Assembly (NCBI GenBank): GCA_009695305.1
Contig: SIBG01000007.1
Span: 1-64,000 of the forward strand
Reading direction: 5' to 3'
DNA: 64,000 bases
DNA from: Opitutus sp.
GTDB lineage: Bacteria > Verrucomicrobiota > Verrucomicrobiia > Opitutales > Opitutaceae
Shown here piece after piece: positions 8,866 through 16,445 of this stretch. The notes beneath the pieces are model-generated. The model saw only the letters and a list, made by a program, of their open reading frames with translations, was not told the origin of the DNA and ran no database searches. Position 1 is the stretch's first letter, and the number at the start of each line of letters is the position of its first letter. Both the position numbers and the translations under genes were made by a program.

Positions 8866-9195
8866 ATGCTCCGGTTACTCCTGCTGCTGCTCGTAGCCAG
8901 TTTCGGCGCTGGCACCGCTGCGGCCGCTCCGCCCAACCTCGTCTTCATCCTCGCCGACGATCTCGGCTGGAACGGCATCGGGCCTTACGGCAACAAGGAC
9001 GTCTCCACGCCCAACCTCGACCGGCTCGCGCGCGAGGGCATGACGTTTCACCGCGCCTACGCCGAGCCGCAGTGCTCGCCCACGCGCGGCGCGTTCTTCA
9101 GCGGCCAGTGGCCCGCGCGCACCGGGATGTTCGCCGTCACCCACGAGATGGATCCCGTCGCTGCGCCGCTCACACCGCCGCCGCACACCATGGTG
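8866..9195 (+). pseudogene. Truncated sulfatase (N-terminal 110 residues only)
   Basis: A signal peptide ('MLRLLLLLLVASFGAGTAAA') is followed by a classic sulfatase start: 'PPNLVFILADDLGWNGIGPY' with the metal-binding Asp pair, 'TPNLDRLAREGMTFHRAYAE', and the formylglycine motif CSPTR in 'PQCSPTRGAFFSGQWPARTG'. Family members are usually 450-600 residues; here homology ends after 'PPHTMVLPPTV' and the frame runs into antisense PEP-hydrolase-gene sequence, stopping at 9288. The substrate-binding and C-terminal parts are absent, so activity is not expected. It lies 37 bp after the receptor stop and was probably its operon partner. Confidence 0.85.
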
Positions 9196-9320
9196 CTGCC
9201 ACCGACGGTCGTGCCGACGTGGGCGATGATGGCGTCGCCCTTGGCCAGCGTGGCGCGGAGGCGTTCGCGCACTTCCTCGCGCGTGTAAGGGTTTCCTTTT
9301 CCGATCCAGGGGTTGGGCCT
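9196..9320 (-). pseudogene. Scrambled remnant of a PEP-hydrolase-family gene
   Basis: Bases 9223-9320 align without gaps to 4272-4369 of the intact gene (98 positions, about a dozen mismatches by hand count), and 9196-9237 align to 3771-3812 (two mismatches). In the intact gene these blocks are 474 bp apart. They are joined here at the shared 15-base word gcgatgatggcgtcg, which occurs in the intact gene at 3798-3812 and 4272-4286. The deletion is in frame (158 codons). The start codon is also lost (ATG to AGG on the minus strand at 9318-9320). This is a decayed second copy fused to the broken sulfatase. Confidence 0.85.
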
Positions 9321-9457
9321 GTGAGTGGGGAGAATTTGCGAGGCTAACCGCAGGCGTCGAGCCCTACCGATTTTCGGGTTAACCGGCTAGCGCGATTCCG
9401 CGCCCCATCTGCCGAATCCTCGCTTGTCGTTTGCAGCAACGACGCTAACCTACCGCC

Positions 9458-9670
9458 ATGAGTTCCCATGCGGCCACCAGCATCGACCCCGAGATCCTCG
9501 GTGGCGAACGCGTCTTCACTGGCACGCGCGTGCCAGTGCGCAGCCTGTTCGATCACTTGGAAGCGGGCGATTCCATCGACGATTTTCTCGAAGGTTTTCC
9601 CAGCGTAAAGCGCGAGCAGGTGATCTCCGTCCTCGAAGAATCGCGCGCCCACATCCTCCAGCCAGCGTGA
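9458..9670 (+). CDS. DUF433-family antitoxin
   Basis: The 70-residue protein has the DUF433 signature: 'SIDPEILGGERVFTGTRVPV', then 'LEAGDSIDDFLEGFPSV' and a terminal helix 'REQVISVLEESRAHIL'. DUF433 proteins are small winged-helix-type antitoxins that pair with PIN-like DUF5615 toxins. Its stop is one base before the start of the next gene, a tight two-gene unit. It sits directly after the sulfatase/PEP-hydrolase debris, and may have arrived with or after that rearrangement. Confidence 0.85.
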   Translation: MSSHAATSIDPEILGGERVFTGTRVPVRSLFDHLEAGDSIDDFLEGFPSVKREQVISVLEESRAHILQPA

Positions 9671-9671
9671 C

Positions 9672-9989
9672 ATGCGGATTCTCCTCGATGAGAATCTCGA
9701 CTGGCGGCTGAGTCGAAGCCTGCCCGGCCACGAAGTAAGCTCAGTCCCGTTGATCGGTTGGGCTGGAACCAAAAATGGTGCGCTGCTGGTGCGGACCAGC
9801 GGTCAGTTCGACGTGCTCGTGACGATGGACAGCGCCATGGTGCGCGAACACCACCTTACCAGCATTAACCTCATCGTGGTAGCCTTGCGCGCCCGTTCAA
9901 ACCGATTGGCGGACACGCAGCCTCTGATGCCTGAATTACTCCGAGTCCTTCCGATGCTCAAGTCCGGCCAGTTCGTCACCCTCGGATAA
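9672..9989 (+). CDS. DUF5615-family PIN-like toxin
   Basis: The 105-residue protein opens with 'MRILLDENLDWRLSRSLPGH', the PIN-like acidic start of the DUF5615/Mut7-C-like family, and has 'VLVTMDSAMVREHH' near 55 with the second acidic residue. These proteins are predicted metal-dependent RNases. Together with the upstream DUF433 gene (one-base gap) it makes a type II toxin-antitoxin module. Both key aspartates are present, so the toxin looks intact. Confidence 0.85.
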   Translation: MRILLDENLDWRLSRSLPGHEVSSVPLIGWAGTKNGALLVRTSGQFDVLVTMDSAMVREHHLTSINLIVVALRARSNRLADTQPLMPELLRVLPMLKSGQFVTLG

Positions 9990-10012
9990 GTCGCGGCAAT
10001 CGCTCGCATCGA

Positions 10013-10813
10013 TTACCACCAAGCCTTCGCCTTCGCCGCGGTCAGCGCCTCATCGAGCGGGGCGAGATACGGGTGCCACAGTTTTTCCCACTCGAGGCTG
10101 ACCGGCCCCGCGAATTTGTCCGCCCGCCACGTCGCGAGCAGCGGTGCCATCGGAAAGGTCCCCTCACCCGGCAGCACATAGGTCCACGAGTGCTTCGCGC
10201 TCGGCACTCTCACACTGTCCTTCACATGGGCGTGCACAACACTGGCACGGATCGCCTGCCACGTCGTCACCGGGTCCTCCCCGCCTTTCATCCACGTGTG
10301 CTGCGTGTCCCACAAAATCGCCGTGCCTGGCGCCACCGCGTGGAACCGCTGGATCGCCGCCGCCGTGAACAGCAAATCGTGCGTCTCCACCATGATGTCC
10401 GCGCGCCAGCCCCGCTCGCGTCGCAATGCCCGCCACCAACCTACCGTGTCGGCCGCCTGCGCCATCTCCGCCGCCTCGCCCGACTTGCCGCCGTCGAACA
10501 CCCGCAGCCGCTCCACGCCCAGCGCTTCGGCCCACGGCAGAAATTCCAAGAAGGCCTCGCGCTCACCCGGCCCGCGCGCGACCAGATGCAACGAGGTATC
10601 GAGCGAAAAAATCCGGATCGGCCCGCCGCGCAGCTTCGCCGCCAGCGCCGCCGGCGACCCAAATTGCGCTGCGAAATAACGGGGCAGCTCCACCGTGCCG
10701 CCGAGCGCGCGCAGCTCGACGCCCTCCAGTCCGTGCTTCGCCGCCAGCGCAAGCACCTCGGCCAGCGAGAAATCCGGACAGCCCAGCGTGGAAAAGCAGC
10801 GGAGGAAACTCAT
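10013..10813 (-). CDS. Sugar phosphate isomerase/epimerase-like TIM barrel
   Basis: The 266-residue protein is of the xylose-isomerase-like/AP-endonuclease-2 superfamily. Metal-ligand blocks are visible in order: 'DIMVETHDLLFTAAA' (Glu, near 142), 'AILWDTQHTW' (Asp/His, near 171), 'VVHAHVKDSVRV' (His, near 194) and 'VSLEWEKLWHP' (Glu, near 240). The N-terminus 'FSTLGCPDFSLAEVLALAAK' is the family's usual opening. It should act in the cytoplasm on a keto- or aldo-sugar derivative; the substrate is not determinable. It converges on the DUF5615 gene with a 23-bp gap. Confidence 0.85.
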   Translation of the reverse strand: MSFLRCFSTLGCPDFSLAEVLALAAKHGLEGVELRALGGTVELPRYFAAQFGSPAALAAKLRGGPIRIFSLDTSLHLVARGPGEREAFLEFLPWAEALGVERLRVFDGGKSGEAAEMAQAADTVGWWRALRRERGWRADIMVETHDLLFTAAAIQRFHAVAPGTAILWDTQHTWMKGGEDPVTTWQAIRASVVHAHVKDSVRVPSAKHSWTYVLPGEGTFPMAPLLATWRADKFAGPVSLEWEKLWHPYLAPLDEALTAAKAKAWW

Positions 10814-10833
10814 AGGCGCACCCTATCCTGTTT

Positions 10834-10927
10834 GTCATTCTGAGCGAAGCGAAGAATCCAGCAGGGCATTCGCAGCCCAAAAGCGCAACCGATACCCACG
10901 TGGATTCTTCGCTGGGCTCAGAATGAC
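10834..10927. repeat. REPIN-like inverted doublet, 'gtcattctgagc' type
   Basis: A left arm beginning gtcattctgagcgaagc at 10834 and running to gaagaatcca (10860) is mirrored by tggattcttc (10901) through ctcagaatgac (10927). The arms are inverted copies of about 27 bp around a 40-bp centre, 94 bp in all. The same layout occurs at 43491-43584. It lies between divergent isomerase genes. Confidence 0.8.
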
Positions 10928-11007
10928 ATTGGTCTTGCCGCCGCCGCGCCGCGCGGCGAAACCAGTTGCCCGCCGTTCGTCTTCAACCCTCGTCTCCCCT
11001 CCTCGCC

Positions 11008-12048
11008 ATGCCCAGACCCGTCACGCTCTTCACCGGCCAGTGGGCCGATCTTCCCCTCGCTAAGCTCGCCCCGCTCGTCAAGAAAATGGGCTACGACGGC
11101 GTCGAACTCGCCTGCTGGGGCGACCACTTCGACGTCGATCAAGCCGCCAGCTCCAAGAAATACGTCCACGAACGATGGGCACTTCTGAAGGACTACGGCC
11201 TCACCTGCTACGCCATCTCCAGCCATCTCGTCGGCCAGGCCATCTGCGATAACATCGACGCGCGTCACCAGTCCATCCTCCCGGCCGATGTCTGGGGGGA
11301 CGGCAACCCCGAGGGCGTCCGCAAGCGGGCGGCGAAAAAAATGATCACCGCCGCCAAGGCCGCGCGCGCCTTCTTTGACGCCAAGCCCGGCAATAACGGC
11401 AAGGACGACTTCCCCGCCGTCGTCAACGGCTTCACCGGCTCGTCGATCTGGCACTCGATCTACGCCTTCCCGCCCACGTCTCAGGCATACTGGGACGCCG
11501 GATATGCTGATTTCGCCCGGCGCTTCGGCCCCATTCTCGAGGCGTTCGACAAACTCAACGTCAACTTCGGCCTGGAGGTTCACCCCACCGAAATCGCCTT
11601 CGACCTCGCCAGCGCCCAGCGCGCCGTCGACGCGGTCAAGGGCCACAAGCGTTTCGGTTTCAACTACGACCCCTCGCACTTCGGCTACCAAGGCGTGGAT
11701 TACGTGAAGTTTATCCGCACCTTCGGCCCCCGCATCTTCCACGCCCACATGAAGGACGTGTGGTGGGGCCACGGCGACGGCAGCGTCGGCGTCTTCGGCG
11801 GCCACGTGAGCTTCGGGGACGCCCGGCGCCACTGGGACTTCCGCTCGCTCGGCCACGGCGACATTAACTTTGAGGAAATCATTGTCGCCCTCAACGACGT
11901 CGGCTACCGCGGCCCCCTCTCCGTCGAGTGGGAAGACAGCCGGATGGACCGCATCCACGGCGCGACCGAGGCCGCGGCCTTCGTGCGCAAAGCCGACTTC
12001 CCCTCCAGCGCGATCGTCTTCGACGCCCAATTCGACAAGAAGGGCTGA
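11008..12048 (+). CDS. Sugar phosphate isomerase/epimerase family protein
   Basis: The 346-residue protein is a xylose-isomerase-like TIM barrel. The opening is '[20 protein letters not shown]' with '[16 protein letters not shown]'. Metal-type residues are seen in '[15 protein letters not shown]' (Glu), '[13 protein letters not shown]' (Asp/His), '[12 protein letters not shown]' (His) and '[11 protein letters not shown]' (Glu). I chose ATG 11008 (MPRPV) because upstream codons are unlike the family and the ATG follows a CT-rich leader. The following two genes are Gfo/Idh/MocA oxidoreductases on the same strand, a frequent trio in sugar or inositol-like catabolism. Confidence 0.9.
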   Translation: MPRPVTLFTGQWADLPLAKLAPLVKKMGYDGVELACWGDHFDVDQAASSKKYVHERWALLKDYGLTCYAISSHLVGQAICDNIDARHQSILPADVWGDGNPEGVRKRAAKKMITAAKAARAFFDAKPGNNGKDDFPAVVNGFTGSSIWHSIYAFPPTSQAYWDAGYADFARRFGPILEAFDKLNVNFGLEVHPTEIAFDLASAQRAVDAVKGHKRFGFNYDPSHFGYQGVDYVKFIRTFGPRIFHAHMKDVWWGHGDGSVGVFGGHVSFGDARRHWDFRSLGHGDINFEEIIVALNDVGYRGPLSVEWEDSRMDRIHGATEAAAFVRKADFPSSAIVFDAQFDKKG

Positions 12049-12060
12049 TCAACGATCTCG

Positions 12061-12152
12061 TCACAGAGGACACGGAGGAGTCACAGAGACCACCGAGTCC
12101 CATCAGTCTCCGCTCCGTGACCTCTGTGCCTCCTCTGTGACCTCCGTGTCCC
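12061..12152. repeat. 'cacagaggacacggag' inverted phrase repeat
   Basis: The block starts tcacagaggacacggagg and ends with the opposing tgacctccgtgtcc; the inner words 'tcacagag' and 'ctctgtg' also oppose each other. It can fold into a long imperfect hairpin in the gap between the isomerase and the first oxidoreductase. Position after a stop codon would suit a transcript-stabilising or terminator-like role. Confidence 0.6.
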
Positions 12153-12204
12153 AACCTCAGCTCCCCGTTCACTTTCACTCTCCCTTTCCTTTTCACTTTC
12201 TAAC

Positions 12205-13287
12205 ATGAGCACCAAAATTGCCATCATCGGCGCCGGCGGCATGGCCGCCTATCACGCGAACGGATTCCGCCAAGCTGGCGCCGAAATCATCGCGCTCTGC
12301 GACGTCAACCAAGGTGCCGCCCACAGGGCGGCCACCAAGCACAACATCCCCGGCATTTTCACCGATGTCGCCGCGATGCTCCACAAGCTCCCCGAGCTCG
12401 ACGCCGTCTCCGTCATCGTCCCCAACAAATTCCACGCGCCCCTCGCCCTCCAGGCCCTGAAGGCCGGCAAGCACGTCTTCTGCGAAAAACCCCCGGCGCT
12501 CAGCGCCAAGGAAATGGCGGTCATGAAGCTGACCGCCGAAAAAGCGAAGAAGACGCTGATGTTTAATTTCAACAATCGCGCCCGGCCCGAGAGCTACGCG
12601 ATGATGGACTACATCGCGAACGGCACCGTCGGCTCCATCAACACGTGCCAGGCGAAATGGATTCGCCGCGCCGGTATCCCTGGCTTCGGCGGCTGGTTCA
12701 CCACCAAGGCCATCTCCGGCGGCGGCCCGCTCATCGACCTTCTTCACATGGTGGATCTCGGCCTGCATTTCATGGGTTACCCGGAGCCCGCGCACGTCCT
12801 CGCGCGCACCTACACCGATCACATCACCAACAAAGCCTTCAAGGGCCCGTGGGGCATCCCCGATGTCGCGAAGGGCACGACCGATGTCGAGGCCGCCGCG
12901 CACGGCTTCGTCACCTTCAAGACCGGCCAGTCGATGAACTTCGCCGTGTCGTGGGCCGAGATGAATCAACGCGAGGAAGTCTCCGTCACTTTCCAAGGCA
13001 CGAAGGCCGGCGGCCTCGTCCGCCGCCTCTTTGGGGTCGACGGCCTCGATAACACCGCGATCGACGCCTGCCAGCTCTACACCCTCGAAAACGGCCGCCA
13101 CGTGAACCGCGATATCATCGTCCCCGCGGACGAGACGATGGGCCGCGTCCGCTCGGCCATGAATTTCGTGCGCACGCTCGAGGGCACCGAAAAACCGCTC
13201 AACACTCCCGCCCAAGCCCTCGCGCTGATGAAGCTCATCGACGGCGCCTACCAGTCGGCGGCGACGGGCAAGCCGGTGGCACTGTAA
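12205..13287 (+). CDS. Gfo/Idh/MocA-family NAD(P)-dependent oxidoreductase
   Basis: The 360-residue protein has an N-terminal Rossmann fold with 'KIAIIGAGGMAAYHANGF' and the family's 'GKHVFCEKPPALSAKEM' motif near 93, whose EKP lysine is catalytic. The second half is the alpha/beta substrate domain, with 'GGPLIDLLHMVDLGLHFMG' (near 172) carrying the usual Asp/His pair. It should oxidise or reduce a sugar or cyclitol hydroxyl. The ATG follows a striking pyrimidine-rich leader ('tttccttttcactttctaac'). It lies between the isomerase and a second member of its family. Confidence 0.9.
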   Translation: MSTKIAIIGAGGMAAYHANGFRQAGAEIIALCDVNQGAAHRAATKHNIPGIFTDVAAMLHKLPELDAVSVIVPNKFHAPLALQALKAGKHVFCEKPPALSAKEMAVMKLTAEKAKKTLMFNFNNRARPESYAMMDYIANGTVGSINTCQAKWIRRAGIPGFGGWFTTKAISGGGPLIDLLHMVDLGLHFMGYPEPAHVLARTYTDHITNKAFKGPWGIPDVAKGTTDVEAAAHGFVTFKTGQSMNFAVSWAEMNQREEVSVTFQGTKAGGLVRRLFGVDGLDNTAIDACQLYTLENGRHVNRDIIVPADETMGRVRSAMNFVRTLEGTEKPLNTPAQALALMKLIDGAYQSAATGKPVAL

Positions 13288-13331
13288 TTCGCCGGGGCGC
13301 CGCTTGACGACGCCCCTCGCTCCTCCCTCCT

Positions 13332-14501
13332 ATGAAACTCAACCGCAAACTCCGCATGGGCATGATCGGCGGCGGCCGCGGCGCCTTCATCGGCTCCGTC
13401 CACCGCATGGCCGCCCGCCTCGATGGCGAAATCGATCTCGTCGCCGGCTGCTTCTCCTCCGATCCCGAAAAATCCAAAGCCTCGGGCGCCGATCTCTTTC
13501 TCGATCCCGCCCGCGTCTACTCCACCTACCAGGAGATGGCGCAAAAAGAGGCCGCCCTGCCCGCCGGCCAGCGCATCGACTTCGTCTCAATCGTCACGCG
13601 CAACAACACCCACGCCGCCGTCGCCAAGACGTTCCTCGAGGCCGGCTTCCACGTCATCTGCGACAAGCCCCTCTGCTTCACGCTCGCCGAGGGCCGCAAA
13701 CTTCGCGACGTCGTGAAAAAATCCGGCAAGGTTTTCGCGCTCACGCACAATTACACCGGCTACCCGATGGTGAAGGAAGCCCGCGAGTGGGTGCGCACCG
13801 GCAAACTCGGCAAGCTCATGAAGATCGTCGTCGAGTATCCCCAGGGCTACGCGATCACCGCGCTCGAAGCGAAGACCGTGAGCAAAATCGCCAACTGGCG
13901 CATGGATCCAAACGTCTCCGGCGTCTCCAACTGCATGGGCGATATCGGCACGCATGCCCACAACCTTGCCCGCTACATCACCGGCCTTGAGGTCGAGTCG
14001 ATCTGCGCCGAGCTCTCTACTTTCATCCCGGGTCGCCTCCTCGACGACGACGGCAACTGCCTCGTCCGCTTCAGCGGCGGCGTAAAAGGCATCCTCTTCG
14101 CCTCGCAGATTTCCAGCGGTGAGGAAAACAACCTCAACATCCGCGTCTTCGGCACCCAGGGCTCGCTCCAGTGGTTCCAGGAAAATCCGAACGAACTCAT
14201 CTGGAAAAAAGCCGACGCCCCCCAGCAGGTTTACCGCCGCGGGAATGGCTACGTCTCCGCCGCCGCCGCAGGCGCGACGCGCACGCCGTTCGCGCACCCC
14301 GAAGGTTTCATCGAGGCCTTCGCCAACGTTTATCGCAGCGCCGCCGTGGCGATCGCCGACTCAATTGAAGGCCGTAAAGCGCCGAAGGAAGGCTACGATT
14401 TCCCGACGATCACCGACGGCCTCGCCGGCATGGCGTTTATCGAGACCACCGTGAAGTCCGGCAAAGCCGGCGCGAAGTGGGTGAAGTTTCCGAAGCTGTA
14501 G
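13332..14501 (+). CDS. Gfo/Idh/MocA-family oxidoreductase
   Basis: The 389-residue protein opens with 'LRMGMIGGGRGAFIGSVHRM', the longer type of Gfo/Idh/MocA Rossmann start common in sugar clusters. The catalytic block is 'GFHVICDKPLCFTLAEG' near 105, with DKP in place of EKP, a known variation. 'NCMGDIGTHAHNLARYITG' near 200 supplies the Asp/His pair of the substrate domain. It starts 44 bp after its paralogue, suggesting one transcript and two successive redox steps or two substrates. A CT-rich leader precedes the ATG. Confidence 0.9.
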   Translation: MKLNRKLRMGMIGGGRGAFIGSVHRMAARLDGEIDLVAGCFSSDPEKSKASGADLFLDPARVYSTYQEMAQKEAALPAGQRIDFVSIVTRNNTHAAVAKTFLEAGFHVICDKPLCFTLAEGRKLRDVVKKSGKVFALTHNYTGYPMVKEAREWVRTGKLGKLMKIVVEYPQGYAITALEAKTVSKIANWRMDPNVSGVSNCMGDIGTHAHNLARYITGLEVESICAELSTFIPGRLLDDDGNCLVRFSGGVKGILFASQISSGEENNLNIRVFGTQGSLQWFQENPNELIWKKADAPQQVYRRGNGYVSAAAAGATRTPFAHPEGFIEAFANVYRSAAVAIADSIEGRKAPKEGYDFPTITDGLAGMAFIETTVKSGKAGAKWVKFPKL

Positions 14502-14528
14502 CCCCCATACCATCGCGCGCTCCCGCTT

Positions 14529-14657
14529 GTCATCGCGAGGAGCGCAGCGACGTGGCGATCCATCTCTCCACTCGCGCGCGCCAGCGCACCGCCCCTCCTC
14601 CTCCACCGTCCGCCCTCTCGTTTGTCATCGCGAGGAGCGTAGCGACGCGGCGATCCA
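14529..14657 (+). repeat. Two direct REP-like copies, 'gtcatcgcgagga' type
   Basis: Copies at 14529-14562 and 14624-14657, each 34 bp, begin gtcatcgcgaggagcg and end ggcgatcca; they differ at two positions. Both point toward the GIY-YIG gene that starts at 14736. More copies, some inverted, lie just beyond that gene. Read in one frame they would spell a 'CHREERSDVAI' peptide, a common cause of false gene calls. Confidence 0.85.
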
Positions 14658-14735
14658 TCACTCCATCCCCCCGCACGCCAGCGCATCGGCAATTCTCCCT
14701 TCCGTCCTCCCTTCACTCCCGCCGCGTCGCCACTC

Positions 14736-15062
14736 ATGCGTGTCACCGGCCACACCTACTGGGTCTACATCCTCGCGAGCCAGAAAAATGGCACCCTCTA
14801 CATCGGTGTGACCAACAGCGTCGAGCGCCGGACGTGGCAGCACCAACATCCGAAAAACGCCCAAACCTCCTCCGGTTTCACGCAACGCTACGGAGTCGAC
14901 CGCCTCGTCTACTTCGAAGATTTCGGTGACGTCGCGAATGCCATCGCCCGCGAAAAACAGCTCAAAGCCGGCTCGCGCGCCAAGAAGATCGCCCTGATCG
15001 AAAAAGACAATCCCGAGTGGCGGGACCTGAGCGAAGGTTGGTTCGATCCGCCAGCACTCTGA
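14736..15062 (+). CDS. GIY-YIG nuclease-domain protein (UPF0213/YhbQ-like)
   Basis: The 108-residue protein is a lone GIY-YIG domain: 'YWVYILASQKNGTLYIGVTN' holds the two tyrosine-type motifs, followed by 'SVERRTWQHQ' with the conserved arginine, and 'GVDRLVYFEDFGDVANAIAR' and 'EKQLKAGSRAKKIALIEKDN', which is the usual C-terminal part with the catalytic-type glutamate. Such single-domain proteins are presumed structure-specific nucleases. There is no partner domain and no signal peptide. It is embedded in a dense cluster of REP-like repeats on both sides, the last of which begins three bases after its stop. Confidence 0.9.
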   Translation: MRVTGHTYWVYILASQKNGTLYIGVTNSVERRTWQHQHPKNAQTSSGFTQRYGVDRLVYFEDFGDVANAIAREKQLKAGSRAKKIALIEKDNPEWRDLSEGWFDPPAL

Positions 15063-15065
15063 CTT

Positions 15066-15455
15066 GTCATCGCGAGCAGCGCATCGACCCCGCCTTTCCG
15101 CCCCCGCTTGTCATTGCGAGAGTTCGGAACCAACGGAACATGCGTGGTGGGGGCAATGATCCTACCGAGGCTTGTCATTGCGAAGGAGGCTTGCCGACTG
15201 TGGCACTACCTCTGGAAACGCCCGATGGATTGCCGCAGTCGCTGAGGCTCCTTCGCAATGACAAACAACGGCTGTTCATTAGCAGGAGCCTTAGGCGACG
15301 TGGCGATCCATCACCCCGCTCTCCGCGAGCCAGCGCATCGCCCCTACTCTTTCCTCCCCTAACTAACCATCGCGAGAGCACGAGAGCAGCAACGCGACCA
15401 TCCACCAAGAGTTTCAGCTGGATTGCCACGCCCGCCGAGCCGGGCTCGCAATGAC
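15066..15455. repeat. Cluster of REP-like singlets and REPIN-like doublets
   Basis: This fills the 428-bp gap before msrB. Forward starts are seen at 15066 (gtcatcgcgagcagcg), 15110 (gtcattgcgag), 15174 and, degenerate, 15369. Reverse copies end at 15262 and 15455. Two inverted doublets result: 15174-15262 (89 bp; the outer 15 bases gtcattgcgaaggag pair perfectly) and about 15369-15455 (87 bp). A partial 3' piece is at 15281-15313. I see no gene in this stretch. Confidence 0.8.
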
Positions 15456-15490
15456 AAACAAATGAGAGCGGCGCCCTTCTTCCTCTCCCC

Positions 15491-16069
15491 CTACTTCACC
15501 ACCCCACCCGCATTCTTCCCCACCCACGCCTCATACTCCTTCCTCGCCACAAATCGCAGCGACGCACTGTTGATGCAGTAGCGCAACCCACCCTGCGCGC
15601 GAGGTCCGTCGGGAAACACGTGTCCCAGATGCGCGCCGTCGACATTGCAGTGCGACTCCACTCGACGCATCCCGTGGCTCGTATCGACGGTCTCACCGAC
15701 GAATGCGTTCTCCATCGGCTTCGTAAAGCTCGGCCAGCCGGTGCCGCTTTCGAACTTGTCCCGCGAATCAAATAACGGCGTGTCGCTGCACACCGAAAAA
15801 TAAACGCCGTCCTCGTGGTGATCCCAAAACTCGTTTTGAAATGGCGGCTCCGTGCCCTGCTGCCGTGCGACGCGAAATTGCATCGGCGTGAGGAGTTTTT
15901 TCCACTCCGCATCGGTCCGCTGCACCGTCGTCTTGCTCATATCGATCACGACATTCGAGGGCAGGCCGCACGCGGACTTTTCCCCGGGCGCGCACGCGAG
16001 CGAATCCTTGGCGGCGTGAGTGCTGTCCGTTGCATCAGACTTGGCGGGAGCGGGAGTGGATTTGTTCAT
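15491..16069 (-). CDS. msrB: Peptide-methionine (R)-S-oxide reductase MsrB
   Basis: The 192-residue protein reduces methionine R-sulfoxide in proteins. The MsrB domain covers about 50-190: '[13 protein letters not shown]' near 110, '[10 protein letters not shown]' near 150 and the catalytic-cysteine block '[12 protein letters not shown]' near 165. The zinc-type CxxC pairs of many MsrBs are not present ('SVCSDTPLF' and '[12 protein letters not shown]' each keep one Cys), so it resembles the zinc-free subtype. The first 45 residues are Ala/Thr/Lys-rich with two extra cysteines and are not a signal peptide. It stands alone; the small ORF upstream on the same strand is uncertain. Confidence 0.92.
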   Translation of the reverse strand: MNKSTPAPAKSDATDSTHAAKDSLACAPGEKSACGLPSNVVIDMSKTTVQRTDAEWKKLLTPMQFRVARQQGTEPPFQNEFWDHHEDGVYFSVCSDTPLFDSRDKFESGTGWPSFTKPMENAFVGETVDTSHGMRRVESHCNVDGAHLGHVFPDGPRAQGGLRYCINSASLRFVARKEYEAWVGKNAGGVVK

Positions 16070-16123
16070 TCGCTGTGGGTCCGATACCCCGAAGCTTGCT
16101 TCGGCTTGGTTGGACGGACGGGT

Positions 16124-16273
16124 TTAAGCGCGAATTGCATTATGGTCGGATGAGTTTGCGGCGGTCTTGTCAAATGCCCCGGGGCTTGCCCCGGGGATTT
16201 TTACTTTCATATCGGCCGCGACGCCGGCCACGACAGCCAACGCCAATAGCGAGAAGATCAGACGTGAAAGCAT
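16124..16273 (-). CDS. Possible small exported peptide (49 residues)
   Basis: An ATG at 16273 opens a 49-codon frame with a good hydrophobic signal segment ('MLSRLIFSLLALAVVAGVAA') and a short tail containing 'KIPGASPGAFDKTAANSSDH'. It lies on the msrB strand, 54 bp upstream of msrB. No clear Shine-Dalgarno site at the usual distance; a GAGGTGA lies 17 bases upstream. The 'PGASPGA' portion is the translation of a GC-rich hairpin repeat, so this may be the remains of a longer exported gene overwritten by a repeat. Confidence 0.3.
   Translation of the reverse strand: MLSRLIFSLLALAVVAGVAADMKVKIPGASPGAFDKTAANSSDHNAIRA
16176..16196. repeat. GCCCCGGGGC hairpin
   Basis: Two CCCCGGGG palindromes (16177-16184 and 16189-16196) separated by CTTG make a strong short hairpin, followed by ATTTTTA on the plus strand. 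It looks like a mobile intergenic hairpin or a plus-strand terminator, although no plus-strand gene ends here. Confidence 0.5.
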
Positions 16274-16375
16274 GGTCCCGCTATGAGCAATCACCTCGAG
16301 AAATTATTCCACCTTTTTACCTCGCAGGAGTCAGTCTGCCGTCACCCGCCGCGTGCATCCGCATCCAGCGCGCAC

Positions 16376-16401
16376 AAAAAAGCCCGCCATGCGGCGGGCT
16401 T
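16376..16401 (-). terminator. Rho-independent terminator of the siderophore receptor gene
   Basis: On the minus strand AAGCCCGCCGCATGGCGGGCTT is followed by TTTTG. The stem is eight to nine base pairs and GC-rich, with a run of T directly after it. It lies 45 bp past the stop codon of the receptor at 16446, the expected place. Confidence 0.8.
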
Positions 16402-16445
16402 GAATTCTTTGCCCTTGGCCAACGCCTCGGCGGGTCCGTGATCAC

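Noticed and set aside
7143-8978. Minus-strand open frame opposite the TonB receptor
   Set aside because: Shadow of a well-supported receptor gene; no motif, biased composition.
9321-9457. Further genes or an insertion-sequence end beside the sulfatase debris
   Set aside because: No terminal inverted repeat, target duplication or transposase fragment is visible; only the alignable PEP-hydrolase-gene blocks are supported.
14477-14929. Plus-strand frame spelling 'CHREERSDVAI' near the GIY-YIG gene
   Set aside because: It is the translation of the REP-like repeat and overlaps the true GIY-YIG frame.
14736-15062. GIY-YIG gene as an intron-borne homing endonuclease
   Set aside because: It is not inside another gene, there is no intron or split exon, and it lacks a DNA-recognition domain.
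16070-16123. Promoter of msrB
   Set aside because: Sequence 'gaagcttgcttcgg' forms a small palindrome, but no convincing -35/-10 pair could be placed.
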